Shown: in pieces, positions 23,706 through 30,899 of the stretch
Layout of the letters: each line of letters starts with the position of its first letter
Position numbering within the stretch: position 1 is the stretch's first letter
Program-made: the position numbers and the translations under genes
The notes under the pieces: generated by a model
Told to the model about the DNA's origin: nothing
The model's database searches: none
The model's input: the letters and a program-made list of their open reading frames with translations, nothing else
From: DAOSVX01 sp964616495
GTDB lineage: Bacteria; Bacillota_I; Bacilli_A; RF39; UBA660
Assembly (NCBI GenBank): GCA_964616495.1
Contig: CAZTRF010000006.1
Location: 1 to 30,899 of the forward strand
Direction of reading: 5' to 3'
DNA length: 30,899 nucleotides

Positions 23706-24503
23706 TTAAATCATAAATAAAACTGCAATGCTATTATTAATAATATGTATTAAAATTGAACATAGAATATTATCGGTTTTATAATAGGTAAAAGCAAGAA
23801 TTGATCCCATGAGAGTATATTGAATAAAATTAATTAAACTCACTAGTGAAGTAGGAATACCATGAAATAGGCCGAAAGCCACACTCGTAAATAAAATAAA
23901 CCACAATCCTTTTTTAAAATGTTTTTTAAAGATATATCGGCAAAAATATTCTTCAAAAACAGGAGTAAATATAGCGATGTCAGTTATATATAGCACATAA
24001 TAAAATCCTGTAGCATTAATAAAAATATCTTCTAGCATTGATTGATTCTCACTAACAGTGTTTGCTTCACCTAATAAATTCATAATAAAACCATTAACTA
24101 AATTTAAAGAATACATTACAGCTACACCAATTACAATATATAATATATATCTTCCGAAGCTGTTAAAAAAATCTTTTATTTTTTCTTTTAGCTCTTTTCT
24201 TTTATAAATAAGCAAAAATATTGTAATAATAAATGGAGTTATAAACATCCCCACTATCGTATACTTTGATGTTAATAATTGATCTATATTAGTAGGATTG
24301 ATTCCAGTCTTAAACACTCCTACTGTCAAAGAAATTCCTTCTATTACACCTGGAATAATTAGCATACCCGCTATTAGTATTAAGCTCATTAAAAATATTT
24401 TTAAAACATGTTTATCCTTAACTGGAACCGCTACCTCTTCTACCTGACAATCAGGACAAATTTTAATTTCTGGTAATTTTTTGCCACACTTTTCACAAAA
24501 CAT
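23706..24503 (-). CDS. CPBP-family intramembrane protease with zinc ribbon
   Basis: The first 20 residues form a short zinc ribbon, MFCEKCGKKLPEIKICPDC, with two CxxC pairs. About seven hydrophobic helices follow. The CPBP/CAAX-like motifs are present: EEYFCR (EExxxR) in FTPVFEEYFCRYIF, FGLFHG (FxxxH) and HIINN (HxxxN type) near the C-terminus. Such proteases cut within the membrane; some process peptides or confer self-immunity to bacteriocins. No peptide gene is visible nearby. AAGGAG lies before the ATG at 24503. It is the last gene before the rpsF promoter and probably shares the transcript of ychF. Substrate unknown. Confidence 0.87.
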   Translation of the reverse strand: MFCEKCGKKLPEIKICPDCQVEEVAVPVKDKHVLKIFLMSLILIAGMLIIPGVIEGISLTVGVFKTGINPTNIDQLLTSKYTIVGMFITPFIITIFLLIYKRKELKEKIKDFFNSFGRYILYIVIGVAVMYSLNLVNGFIMNLLGEANTVSENQSMLEDIFINATGFYYVLYITDIAIFTPVFEEYFCRYIFKKHFKKGLWFILFTSVAFGLFHGIPTSLVSLINFIQYTLMGSILAFTYYKTDNILCSILIHIINNSIAVLFMI

Positions 24504-24532
24504 ATAAACTCCTTTTCTCTTTTTCTTTCTAT

Positions 24533-25633
24533 TTAAACGTTAAATCTAAAGTAAACTACATCGCCATCTTGCATAATATAGTCTTTACCTTCAAGTCTTA
24601 GTTTTCCTGCTTCTTTAACTTTTTTTTCATCTTTTAATTCTTCTAAATCATTAAAACTCATTATTTCGGCTTTAATAAAACCTCTTTCAAAATCAGAATG
24701 AATAATACCAGCACATTTTTTGGCGGTCATTCCTTTAATAAAGGTCCAAGCTCTTACTTCTTTCACCCCAGCTGTGAAAAATGTTTCTAGCCCTAAAAGA
24801 GAATATGTAGCAAATATTAATTTATCTAATCCGCTATATTTAATACCTAAATCTTCTAAGAATTTAGTTTTATCAGCATCATTTAATTCTGCTAATTCAC
24901 TTTCCATTTTAGCACACATGGTAACTACTAAAGCATTATCTTGTTCAGCATAGTTACGAATATCTAGAATATATTTATTGTTTTCTAGTGCAACATCTTC
25001 TTCACTAACATTAGCTACATATATAATGGGCTTTAAAGTAATAAAATTATATCCTTTTATAATTTCTAGTTCATCTAAAGAATACTTTACTCTTCTTAAT
25101 GGGTCACCTTTTTGTAATGACTCTAAACCTTTTTTTAAGATTTCATATTCTATTAAACAAGCTTTTTCTTTGGTGGTTTCAGCCTTTTTTTTAATTTTTT
25201 CAATTCTATTTTCAATAATTTCTAAATCAGCCATAATAAGTTCTACATTAATAATCTCAATATCTCTAATAGGGTCTACTGAATTTTCAACATGAATAAT
25301 ATCTTTATCATCAAAGGCTCTTACTACTTCAACTATGGCATCGGTTTCTCTGATATGAGATAAAAACTTATTACCTAATCCCTCGCCTTTAGAGGCCCCT
25401 TTTACAAGACCAGCTATATCTGTAAATTCAAAAGTTGTTGGTACTACTGATGGAGGATTATACATATTTTCTAATACTTCTAATCTAGAATCAGGTACAG
25501 TTACTACTCCTACATTAGGATCAATAGTCGCAAATGGATAATTAGCTGCTAAAATGTTTTTTTTAGTAATGGCATTAAATAGTGTTGATTTACCAACATT
25601 AGGTAATCCTACTATACCGGCTTTTAAAGACAT
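24533..25633 (-). CDS. ychF: YchF/OLA1 ribosome-associated NTPase
   Basis: Obg-family NTPase that binds ribosomes and hydrolyses ATP at least as well as GTP. The P-loop GLPNVGKSTLFNA, the PFATIDPNVG switch and DIAGLVKGASKGEGLGN are typical. A helical domain (about 135-200) interrupts the G domain, and a TGS domain closes the protein, ending YIMQDGDVVYFRFNV. Length 366 is normal. AGGAGGGATATT precedes the ATG at 25633. The gene is near DUF951 and parB as in Bacillus, with two unrelated genes inserted between. Confidence 0.98.
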   Translation of the reverse strand: MSLKAGIVGLPNVGKSTLFNAITKKNILAANYPFATIDPNVGVVTVPDSRLEVLENMYNPPSVVPTTFEFTDIAGLVKGASKGEGLGNKFLSHIRETDAIVEVVRAFDDKDIIHVENSVDPIRDIEIINVELIMADLEIIENRIEKIKKKAETTKEKACLIEYEILKKGLESLQKGDPLRRVKYSLDELEIIKGYNFITLKPIIYVANVSEEDVALENNKYILDIRNYAEQDNALVVTMCAKMESELAELNDADKTKFLEDLGIKYSGLDKLIFATYSLLGLETFFTAGVKEVRAWTFIKGMTAKKCAGIIHSDFERGFIKAEIMSFNDLEELKDEKKVKEAGKLRLEGKDYIMQDGDVVYFRFNV

Positions 25634-25643
25634 AATATCCCTC

Positions 25644-26285
25644 CTATAATAATTTCATTAATTCTTTCATATTAGATATCTTTTGATATTCTTTTTCTTT
25701 ATATTTACCTGTTTTATCAAATAAAATAGCTTGCATTCCTAATTCTAATGGTTTTAAATAATCATTAAGAATATTATCTCCAATTACTAAGCATTGTTCA
25801 TATAAATTGTTTTCAGCTGCCAGTTTATAACTTTCAGGATAAGGCTTGCATGGTATTTTATCACCCGCAAATATTTTTTTAAAATATTTCTTAAGATTGG
25901 TTCTTTTTAGTCTTTCAACTTGAACATCGTAAAAATAATTGGTTAAAACAACAAGTTCGTATTTTGATGATAGGTATTCTAGTATTTTGGGAATATTCTC
26001 CATTACTTTCCCGGGAAATTCATTAACTAATATTTCATCTATTCTTTTTAATGTTTGAGTGGTTATTTGCATTTTGTTTCTTTTATTAAATGAAACTGCT
26101 ACTTCTTCATAATCATAATATTGATGAGTTCTTTCATATTCTTCAAAAAAGTTATCTATTTTTTCAACTATGTTTCCTTTTAAAGAATATCCTTCTTCTT
26201 GTAGGCCCTTTTTAATACATTTAGAAAATATTTCATCAGACACCATTAAAGTATCATCTAAATCAAAAATAATTCTTTTTATCAT
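25644..26285 (-). CDS. HAD-superfamily hydrolase
   Basis: Cytosolic phosphatase-like enzyme. Motif I is FDLDDTL with both nucleophile and acid/base Asp, motif II VVLTNY, motif III the Lys in PCKPYPE, and motif IV IGDNILND. The arrangement resembles YjjG/pyrophosphatase-type HADs with an alpha-helical cap. The frame runs 17 codons further upstream into the transporter gene, but those residues do not look like a HAD start; the ATG at 26285 gives MIKRIIFDLDDTL and overlaps the transporter stop by one base (TAATG). Substrate unknown. Confidence 0.87.
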   Translation of the reverse strand: MIKRIIFDLDDTLMVSDEIFSKCIKKGLQEEGYSLKGNIVEKIDNFFEEYERTHQYYDYEEVAVSFNKRNKMQITTQTLKRIDEILVNEFPGKVMENIPKILEYLSSKYELVVLTNYFYDVQVERLKRTNLKKYFKKIFAGDKIPCKPYPESYKLAAENNLYEQCLVIGDNILNDYLKPLELGMQAILFDKTGKYKEKEYQKISNMKELMKLL

Positions 26286-27823
26286 TATAGCACCGTAAAG
26301 GTTCCTGCTCCTATGGGAAGACCTATTAAATACCATCCTATTAATAATACCAATAGCACTCCGCCAATTATTAAAGCATATGGCATTATATACCTAATCG
26401 CCTTAGTTAAGTTAATTGGCTTTTTGTTTTGATTATAATTTTCTAAAAAAGCAATATAAATTATGAAGTAAGCAAATACCGGACTAAGAGCTAATGACAT
26501 ACATTCACCAAATCTAAATATAACTTGAATAAATTCCGGACTAAAGCCAGCATTCATAGTTATTGGTATGGTAACTCCCGATAGTATCTTCCATTTTGCT
26601 ATAGATGATGGCATCACGAAAGTAGATATTACCGCTATAATAAATAAGAGTAAAATAAGGGGAAGACCAGTAAATGAAGAGTTATTAATTGTATTAGAAC
26701 ACATTGCTACTATAACCGTTCCAATATTGGTTTTTTTGAAGACACTAACTAAAATAGAAGCTATAAAAATTAAAACTATTACTCGGCCCACACTATCTAA
26801 AGAATGTCCCAAGCATTCGCAAAAATCATTATTATTTTTAATGGTTTTAGCCCCTATTCCATATAGTAGGCCTAATATTATAAATAAAAAGGCAATGATA
26901 AAAACAAACCCATTAGCAAAAAAAGAATTATAACTAAATAGTTTGTCAATATAAAGAGCTTGAGAATTATCCAAAAGGGCTCCCGATAAAGGTAATCCCG
27001 GAATAATATTATAAATAAATATTATTATGTATAAAACTCCACCTGCTAAGCTAATAACTAACCCTTTTAGGTCTTTTCTGGTTATTTCTGTTTCTTCTTT
27101 TTCATAGGTATATTTATCTAATTTTAAAGAAGTTCTTCTTTCAGAAATATAGGTTACAATAAAAGCTACCCCTACAGCCGCTATTAACATAATAAATAGA
27201 AATGGGAAAGTTCCAATCTTATAATTAATATCTAAAACATGTGATGCCAATAAGGTATCACTTAACATTGTACTATCAACAGATGTTAATAAAAGACTTA
27301 TACCACTTCCACAGGCTAGTGCTGCAAAAGCGGTTATTACTCCCAAAAGAGGATTCCTTTTACCATATTTATATAATAATGCTGCTAAAGGAATTAAGAC
27401 AACATATCCAATTTCTCCTGCTATACTAGCAAATACTCCTATAATAGCCACAATAAAAGTTAAAACATTTTTTTTCATATATTTAGTTAATAAACTAAAA
27501 GCCGTTTTTAAAAATCCACTTTTTTCCATTATGCCAATTCCAATTAAAATTATTATTAAACTACTTAGCGGAGTAAAGCTAACAAAGTTAGATAATGTAT
27601 TGCTAAATATATATTTAATTCCACTTAAATTAAATAATGAAGTTACCCCAACTATTTGGTTAACGTATTCTCCGGTATTTTCATTTAAAACTTTATAGTT
27701 AGACTCGAAACCAATCCATGATAAAATGCCGCTTAAAATTATAACAGCTATAATTAAAATTAAAAAAGACATTATTGGATTTAAGGTTATTTTTTCTTTT
27801 AATTTACCAAACTTTTCATTCAT
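26285..27823 (-). CDS. AbgT-family transporter
   Basis: Integral membrane protein with about a dozen hydrophobic helices. The family includes the p-aminobenzoyl-glutamate importer AbgT and the sulfonamide exporter MtrF. The conserved stretches SGFLKTAFSLLTKYMKK, AGEIGYVVLIPLAA and FVMPSSIAKW are recognisable. It could carry folate fragments or other small carboxylates; the direction is not clear. The longest frame starts at a TTG (27832); the ATG at 27823 is preferred, though the ribosome-binding site is weak in both cases. The start overlaps the end of the DUF951 gene, suggesting coupled translation. Confidence 0.88.
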   Translation of the reverse strand: MNEKFGKLKEKITLNPIMSFLILIIAVIILSGILSWIGFESNYKVLNENTGEYVNQIVGVTSLFNLSGIKYIFSNTLSNFVSFTPLSSLIIILIGIGIMEKSGFLKTAFSLLTKYMKKNVLTFIVAIIGVFASIAGEIGYVVLIPLAALLYKYGKRNPLLGVITAFAALACGSGISLLLTSVDSTMLSDTLLASHVLDINYKIGTFPFLFIMLIAAVGVAFIVTYISERRTSLKLDKYTYEKEETEITRKDLKGLVISLAGGVLYIIIFIYNIIPGLPLSGALLDNSQALYIDKLFSYNSFFANGFVFIIAFLFIILGLLYGIGAKTIKNNNDFCECLGHSLDSVGRVIVLIFIASILVSVFKKTNIGTVIVAMCSNTINNSSFTGLPLILLLFIIAVISTFVMPSSIAKWKILSGVTIPITMNAGFSPEFIQVIFRFGECMSLALSPVFAYFIIYIAFLENYNQNKKPINLTKAIRYIMPYALIIGGVLLVLLIGWYLIGLPIGAGTFTVL

Positions 27824-28007
27824 GATTTTCAATCACTTTTTTTACCTTTCTTTCAAATAAAAGCCGATCCATCATGATTTCATGATTGCATTTAACGCAC
27901 TTTATTTTGATATCTACACCAACTCTAGTTATTTCAAATAAATTATTTTGACAGGCATGAGGCTTTTTCATCATTACTATTGTTCCAAGACCATATTCTT
28001 TTTTCAT
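27816..28007 (-). CDS. DUF951 family protein (YyzM-like)
   Basis: A 63-residue protein with YGLGTIVMMKKPHACQNN, then EITRVGVDIKIKCVKCNH, matching the DUF951 family of Firmicutes. The three Cys and the CVKC pair suggest a small metal-binding fold. Function unknown. In Bacillus and relatives it lies between parB and ychF, as here. It starts one base after parB ends and overlaps the transporter start. Confidence 0.92.
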   Translation of the reverse strand: MKKEYGLGTIVMMKKPHACQNNLFEITRVGVDIKIKCVKCNHEIMMDRLLFERKVKKVIENHE

Positions 28008-28008
28008 A

Positions 28009-28893
28009 CTAATCTAAAGATATCCCCAATACTTCAAGGATTCTTTCTAAGTCTTTATCATTATCAAATGAAATTTCTATTTTATTATTTTTAATTTTAA
28101 TTTTACTACCTATTTTATCACTCAAATATTCTTCATAAATAAGATAGGTGGGATTAGATAAAGCAGGTTTCCTCATTACTTTGTTTTTTCTTTCATAAGG
28201 ATTATCATTAACTAAACTCTCTAATTTTCTTACACTCATTCCTTCTGAAACTATCTTTTTAGCTATTTCTATTTGAGTATCGGCATTATCGAGTTTACTA
28301 ATAGTTCGAGCATGAGCTAACGAAATTTCTTTTGAAGAAACTAATTTTTTTACTTCTTCTGGTAATCTTAGAATTCCCAATAAATTAGTAATATAACTAC
28401 GGCTCTTGCCAAATTTATGAGCCATTTCTTCTTGAGTAAAGTTATTTTTCTTTAATATTTTTTCAAAACATTCGGCCTCTTCTAAAGGATTTAGATTTTC
28501 TCTTTGAATATTTTCTATCAAAGCAATTTCCATCATTTCATTATCATTAAAATCTCTAATAATAGCTGGAATCTCCGTTAAACCAGCTAATTTTGATGCT
28601 TTAGTTCTTCTTTCACCCGCTACTAATTCATAACCCTTAATACTTTTTTTAACTATTATTGGTTGAACTACTCCATGCTCTTTTATAGAAGAACATAATT
28701 CGACAAGACTTTCTTCGTTGAAAGTTTTGCGTGGCTGATAAGGATTACTTCTTATTTCTTCAATCGGAATTTTTACTATTTCATCTTCACTGGCATTAGA
28801 ATAAATATTTTGTTCAAACTTTTCAAAATCGATTCTTTCATCAGAAAAAAGCTGTTCTAATCCTTTTCCTAATGCCTTTCTTTTATTTTCCAT
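28009..28893 (-). CDS. parB: Chromosome-partitioning protein ParB (Spo0J)
   Basis: CTP-dependent DNA clamp that loads at parS sites and organises the origin region. KALGKGLEQLFSDE is the N-terminal ParA-stimulating segment. The CTP-binding ParB/Srx domain shows NPYQPRKTF, GERRTKA and ENIQRENLNPLEEA. The central helix-turn-helix reads FTQEEMAHKFGKSRSYITNLL, and the C-terminal dimer domain follows. The frame opens at a TTG (28902) nine bases upstream; the ATG at 28893 is preferred, but the ribosome-binding site does not decide. The start lies inside the end of parA. I saw no parS-like palindrome in the window. Confidence 0.97.
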   Translation of the reverse strand: MENKRKALGKGLEQLFSDERIDFEKFEQNIYSNASEDEIVKIPIEEIRSNPYQPRKTFNEESLVELCSSIKEHGVVQPIIVKKSIKGYELVAGERRTKASKLAGLTEIPAIIRDFNDNEMMEIALIENIQRENLNPLEEAECFEKILKKNNFTQEEMAHKFGKSRSYITNLLGILRLPEEVKKLVSSKEISLAHARTISKLDNADTQIEIAKKIVSEGMSVRKLESLVNDNPYERKNKVMRKPALSNPTYLIYEEYLSDKIGSKIKIKNNKIEISFDNDKDLERILEVLGISLD

Positions 28894-29668
28894 TTCTTTC
28901 AATCACTTCCTTAGCTAAATTTGTATAAGCCTCAGTTGCTCTACATCCCGGATCATATTCACTAATTGGTTTCCCATGAGATGGGGCTTCTACCAATCTT
29001 ACTAGTCTAGGGATTATTGTATTAAAAACTTTATCTCTAAAGTACTTTCTAACTTCTTCCACCACTTCTAATCCAATATTTGTTCTAGCATCCAACATTG
29101 TTAATAGTACTCCCTCTATTTTTAAATTAGGGTTTAGTTTGGACTGAATCATAATAACTGAATTTAAAAGTTGAGTAATTCCTTCTAAAGCAAAAAATTC
29201 ACATTGAACAGGGATTATAATAGAATCACTTGCCACTAAAGCGTTGGTCGTTAAAACTCCCAGTGCTGGTGGGCAATCAATAATAATAAAATCATAATCA
29301 CTTTTAATTTTATTTAAGGCATTCTTTAATTGTTGATTTTGTAAAAAAGCTTCATCATTACAAAATTTTCTAATAAATTCAATATCTACTCCCGCTAAAC
29401 GAATGGTTGCCGGAATAATTGATAAATTATCAAATTCAGTTTTTATTGTTGCTCTTCTAGGGTCACATTTTTTAGTAATTACATCATATATATCAATATT
29501 ATAATCACTTTTATTTAAACCCAATCCAATAGAAGTATTACCTTGAGGGTCCAAATCTATTATCAAAACTTTTTTACCTAATTTACCTAAAGAAGATGCT
29601 AAATTAATACTAGTTGTTGTTTTACCAACTCCACCTTTTTGATTAACCAATGAAATTATTTTTGCCAT
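28883..29668 (-). CDS. parA: Chromosome-partitioning ATPase ParA (Soj)
   Basis: Deviant Walker ATPase that binds DNA when ATP-bound and works with ParB in origin segregation and replication control. The start MAKIISLVNQKGGVGKTTTS holds the signature-Lys Walker A. Walker B is FIIIDCPPALG. The sequence RLVRLVEAPSHGKPISEYDP near the C-terminus is characteristic of chromosomal Soj rather than MinD. Length 261. AAGGAAGGA precedes the ATG at 29668. It overlaps parB by 11 bases. Confidence 0.98.
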   Translation of the reverse strand: MAKIISLVNQKGGVGKTTTSINLASSLGKLGKKVLIIDLDPQGNTSIGLGLNKSDYNIDIYDVITKKCDPRRATIKTEFDNLSIIPATIRLAGVDIEFIRKFCNDEAFLQNQQLKNALNKIKSDYDFIIIDCPPALGVLTTNALVASDSIIIPVQCEFFALEGITQLLNSVIMIQSKLNPNLKIEGVLLTMLDARTNIGLEVVEEVRKYFRDKVFNTIIPRLVRLVEAPSHGKPISEYDPGCRATEAYTNLAKEVIERNGK

Positions 29669-29683
29669 ACTATTTGTCCTTCC

Positions 29684-30013
29684 TTATCGAGTGCTTGAGC
29701 CTGTTTCTCTTTCCTTGCGTTTTCTTTCTGCCTCTTCTTGAGCTGCTTTCCAGTCTAAATATTCTTGATGAATCTTCTGAGCTTCAGATACGATTCCACT
29801 AGCAACACTATCATAATTACTTTCAATTGCCTTTATTTTTGCCATTACTTCTTCAATTGCTGCTAAGGTAATGTCTGTTGCTGAATTATCATTAGTTTCT
29901 GAAATAATTTGAATACAATTCTGTAATTTAGCTTTAGCTTCTTTAATGCTATCTTTTTCTTTTCTTATTTTGCTAGCTGCTGCTTGAGCTGCCCCTACGT
30001 CTATATCTCTCAT
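29684..30013 (-). CDS. Small helical-hairpin protein, possibly WXG100-like
   Basis: A 109-residue Ala/Lys/Glu-rich protein, predicted by eye to be two long helices (about 7-44 and 55-95) joined by SETNDNSATD, with a basic tail KRKERETGSSTR. Size and hairpin layout resemble WXG100/ESAT-6-type proteins, but there is no WxG in the turn and no secretion gene is nearby, so the comparison is weak. AAAAGGTGAG lies before the ATG at 30013. It ends 15 bases before parA and follows the ftsH terminator. Neighbours give no clear function. Confidence 0.75.
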   Translation of the reverse strand: MRDIDVGAAQAAASKIRKEKDSIKEAKAKLQNCIQIISETNDNSATDITLAAIEEVMAKIKAIESNYDSVASGIVSEAQKIHQEYLDWKAAQEEAERKRKERETGSSTR

Positions 30014-30024
30014 TTCTATCTCAC

Positions 30025-30050
30025 CTTTTCCTATTTATTATATTATCATA
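30025..30050 (-). promoter_or_regulatory. Weak promoter candidate for the small helical gene and parAB
   Basis: On the minus strand a TATAAT hexamer lies in the A/T-rich stretch about 15-25 bases before the gene start. No good -35 is seen at the right distance. Its place between the ftsH terminator and the 109-residue gene makes a promoter likely, but the exact position is uncertain. Confidence 0.35.
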
Positions 30051-30068
30051 AATCTTGGGTTTTTAATA

Positions 30069-30095
30069 GAAAAAAACAAGAATTATTTTTCTTGT
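30069..30095 (-). terminator. Terminator of ftsH
   Basis: On the minus strand ACAAGAA and TTCTTGT (30076-30082, 30089-30095) form a 7-bp stem extendable by A-T pairs, followed by a T run. The ftsH stop codon lies in the loop. Confidence 0.85.
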
Positions 30096-30899
30096 TTTTT
30101 AACTTCTTCCTCAAGTTGTTCTTTATTCATTTTGGAATACCCCTTAATCCCTAATTCTTTTGCTTTTTCTTTTAGCTCTTTTAAAGGAAGTTCTTCCTCT
30201 TTGGTTATATGTCCAGTTTCAACCAATTCATCAATTTGTTCTTTAGTTAATGTTTCAAATTTAATTAAGGCTTCACTTATTAACATAACTAGTTTTTTAT
30301 TAACTTTCAAAATACCTTGAGCTTTTTTATAACATTCATCAATTATTTTTCTTATTTCATCGTCTATTTCTAAAGCCACCTGATCAGAAAAGTTTCTTGA
30401 TTTAGTATAATCTCTTCCTAAAAATACTCCTTCGCTTTTTGTTTCTAATTGAATTGGGCCTAAATCACTCATTCCATATTCTGTAACCATACTACGAGCT
30501 ATAGCAGTTGCTCTTCTAAAGTCGTCGCTTGCTCCAGTGGTAATTTCGTTTAAGAACATCTCTTCACTTACACGCCCCGCTAATAATCCGGTTATTGTTG
30601 CCAATAATTCAGTTTTAGTCATAATGGCCAGTTTCTCTTCACGTGGCAACATCATGGTATAGCCTCCGGCCATTCCTCTAGGAATAATAGTTATTTTATG
30701 AACTTCATTAGCATCTTCTAATTTTATTCCTATTACAGCATGTCCAGCTTCATGAATGCTTACTAATTCTTTCTCTTTGGTGGTTATTTTTCGGCTGGTC
30801 TTAGCAGGCCCTAACAATACTCTATCAGTAGCTTCATCAATTTCATCCATTGAAATCGAAGTTTTATTACGACGTACCGCTAATAAAGCTGCCTCATTT
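30083..30899 (-). CDS. ftsH: ATP-dependent membrane zinc protease FtsH, C-terminal part (cut by the window edge)
   Basis: The frame is open to the window edge, starting NEAALLAVRRNKTSISMDEIDEA, the end of the AAA+ domain. The peptidase domain has the zinc motif HEAGH and its third ligand Asp in TGASDDFRRAT. MVTEYGMSDLGPIQLE is standard for FtsH. The last ~35 residues are unusual: ELPLKELKEKAKELGIKGYS plus a basic-acidic end looks like a Rho_N or SAP-like helical motif rather than the usual disordered tail. The N-terminal membrane part and the Walker motifs are outside the window. ftsH degrades membrane and regulatory proteins. Confidence 0.97.
   Translation of the reverse strand, partial: NEAALLAVRRNKTSISMDEIDEATDRVLLGPAKTSRKITTKEKELVSIHEAGHAVIGIKLEDANEVHKITIIPRGMAGGYTMMLPREEKLAIMTKTELLATITGLLAGRVSEEMFLNEITTGASDDFRRATAIARSMVTEYGMSDLGPIQLETKSEGVFLGRDYTKSRNFSDQVALEIDDEIRKIIDECYKKAQGILKVNKKLVMLISEALIKFETLTKEQIDELVETGHITKEEELPLKELKEKAKELGIKGYSKMNKEQLEEEVKKQEK

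Noticed and set aside
26286..26336. 17-residue N-terminal extension of the HAD protein
   Set aside because: Overlaps the transporter coding region; residues do not fit a HAD start.
26568..26933. Plus-strand open frame of 121 codons
   Set aside because: Lies wholly antisense to the AbgT transporter and mirrors its hydrophobic coding; no ribosome-binding site.
28009..29668. parS site expected near parAB
   Set aside because: I looked for a palindrome like TGTTTCACGTGAAACA and saw none; a diverged site cannot be excluded.
1..30899. Mycoplasma-type code with TGA as Trp
   Set aside because: TGA is used as a stop in overlapping ATGA junctions (ftsE/ftsX, ftsX/peptidase), and Trp codons are TGG.

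Overview
This is a low-GC, gene-dense bacterial window (roughly 30% G+C by eye), with almost every gene on the minus strand and gaps that rarely exceed 100 bases. Shine-Dalgarno sites are Firmicutes-like (AGGAGG, AAGGTGA). The standard code is used: Trp is TGG and TGA acts as a stop, for example at the ftsE/ftsX junction. The gene set (walJ-like hydrolase, rlmH, DHH/GdpP-type phosphodiesterase, ssb between rpsF and rpsR, parA/parB, whiA, ftsEX with a PcsB-like peptidase, a GerQ-like spore coat protein) points to the Bacilli. A compact, walled, possibly host-associated relative near the Erysipelotrichales or uncultured RF39-type lineages is my guess; the exact lineage is inference.

Layout. Bases 1-342 hold the start of the S10 ribosomal operon (rpsJ, leaving the left edge), with its promoter and a structured leader. 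371-4969 holds an orphan 554-residue protein, a hybrid sensor kinase and a PlsC-like acyltransferase. 5053-7736 holds gap and a TGS/uridine-kinase fusion, divergent from a ClpP-family protease at 7845. 8404-11509 holds a membrane-anchored thioredoxin-like protein, whiA and a gene that appears broken by an in-frame stop. 11589-14406 is the ftsE-ftsX-M23 peptidase division cluster, with a YitT-family membrane protein upstream. 15374-16322 is a small plus-strand island with gerQ-like and lemA-like genes.

16327-30899 is one long minus-strand block whose order largely matches, as I recall it, the region to one side of oriC in Bacillus: ung, rlmH, walJ-like, a LysM/G5/M23 peptidase, dnaB, rplI, DHH phosphodiesterase, rpsR-ssb-rpsF, a CPBP protease, ychF, HAD, AbgT transporter, DUF951, parB, parA, a small helical protein and ftsH (partial at the right edge). 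It combines replication, ribosome, c-di-AMP turnover, segregation and cell-wall functions.

I found no CRISPR array, phage, toxin-antitoxin module or obvious defence island. The strongest oddities are the nonsense-interrupted gene at 10034-11509, a GerQ homologue whose only good ribosome-binding site points at an ATA codon, a short DHH-only version of GdpP, an 87-base GC-richer insert between 9-base direct repeats at 22481-22585, and an FtsH with a Rho_N/SAP-like tail.
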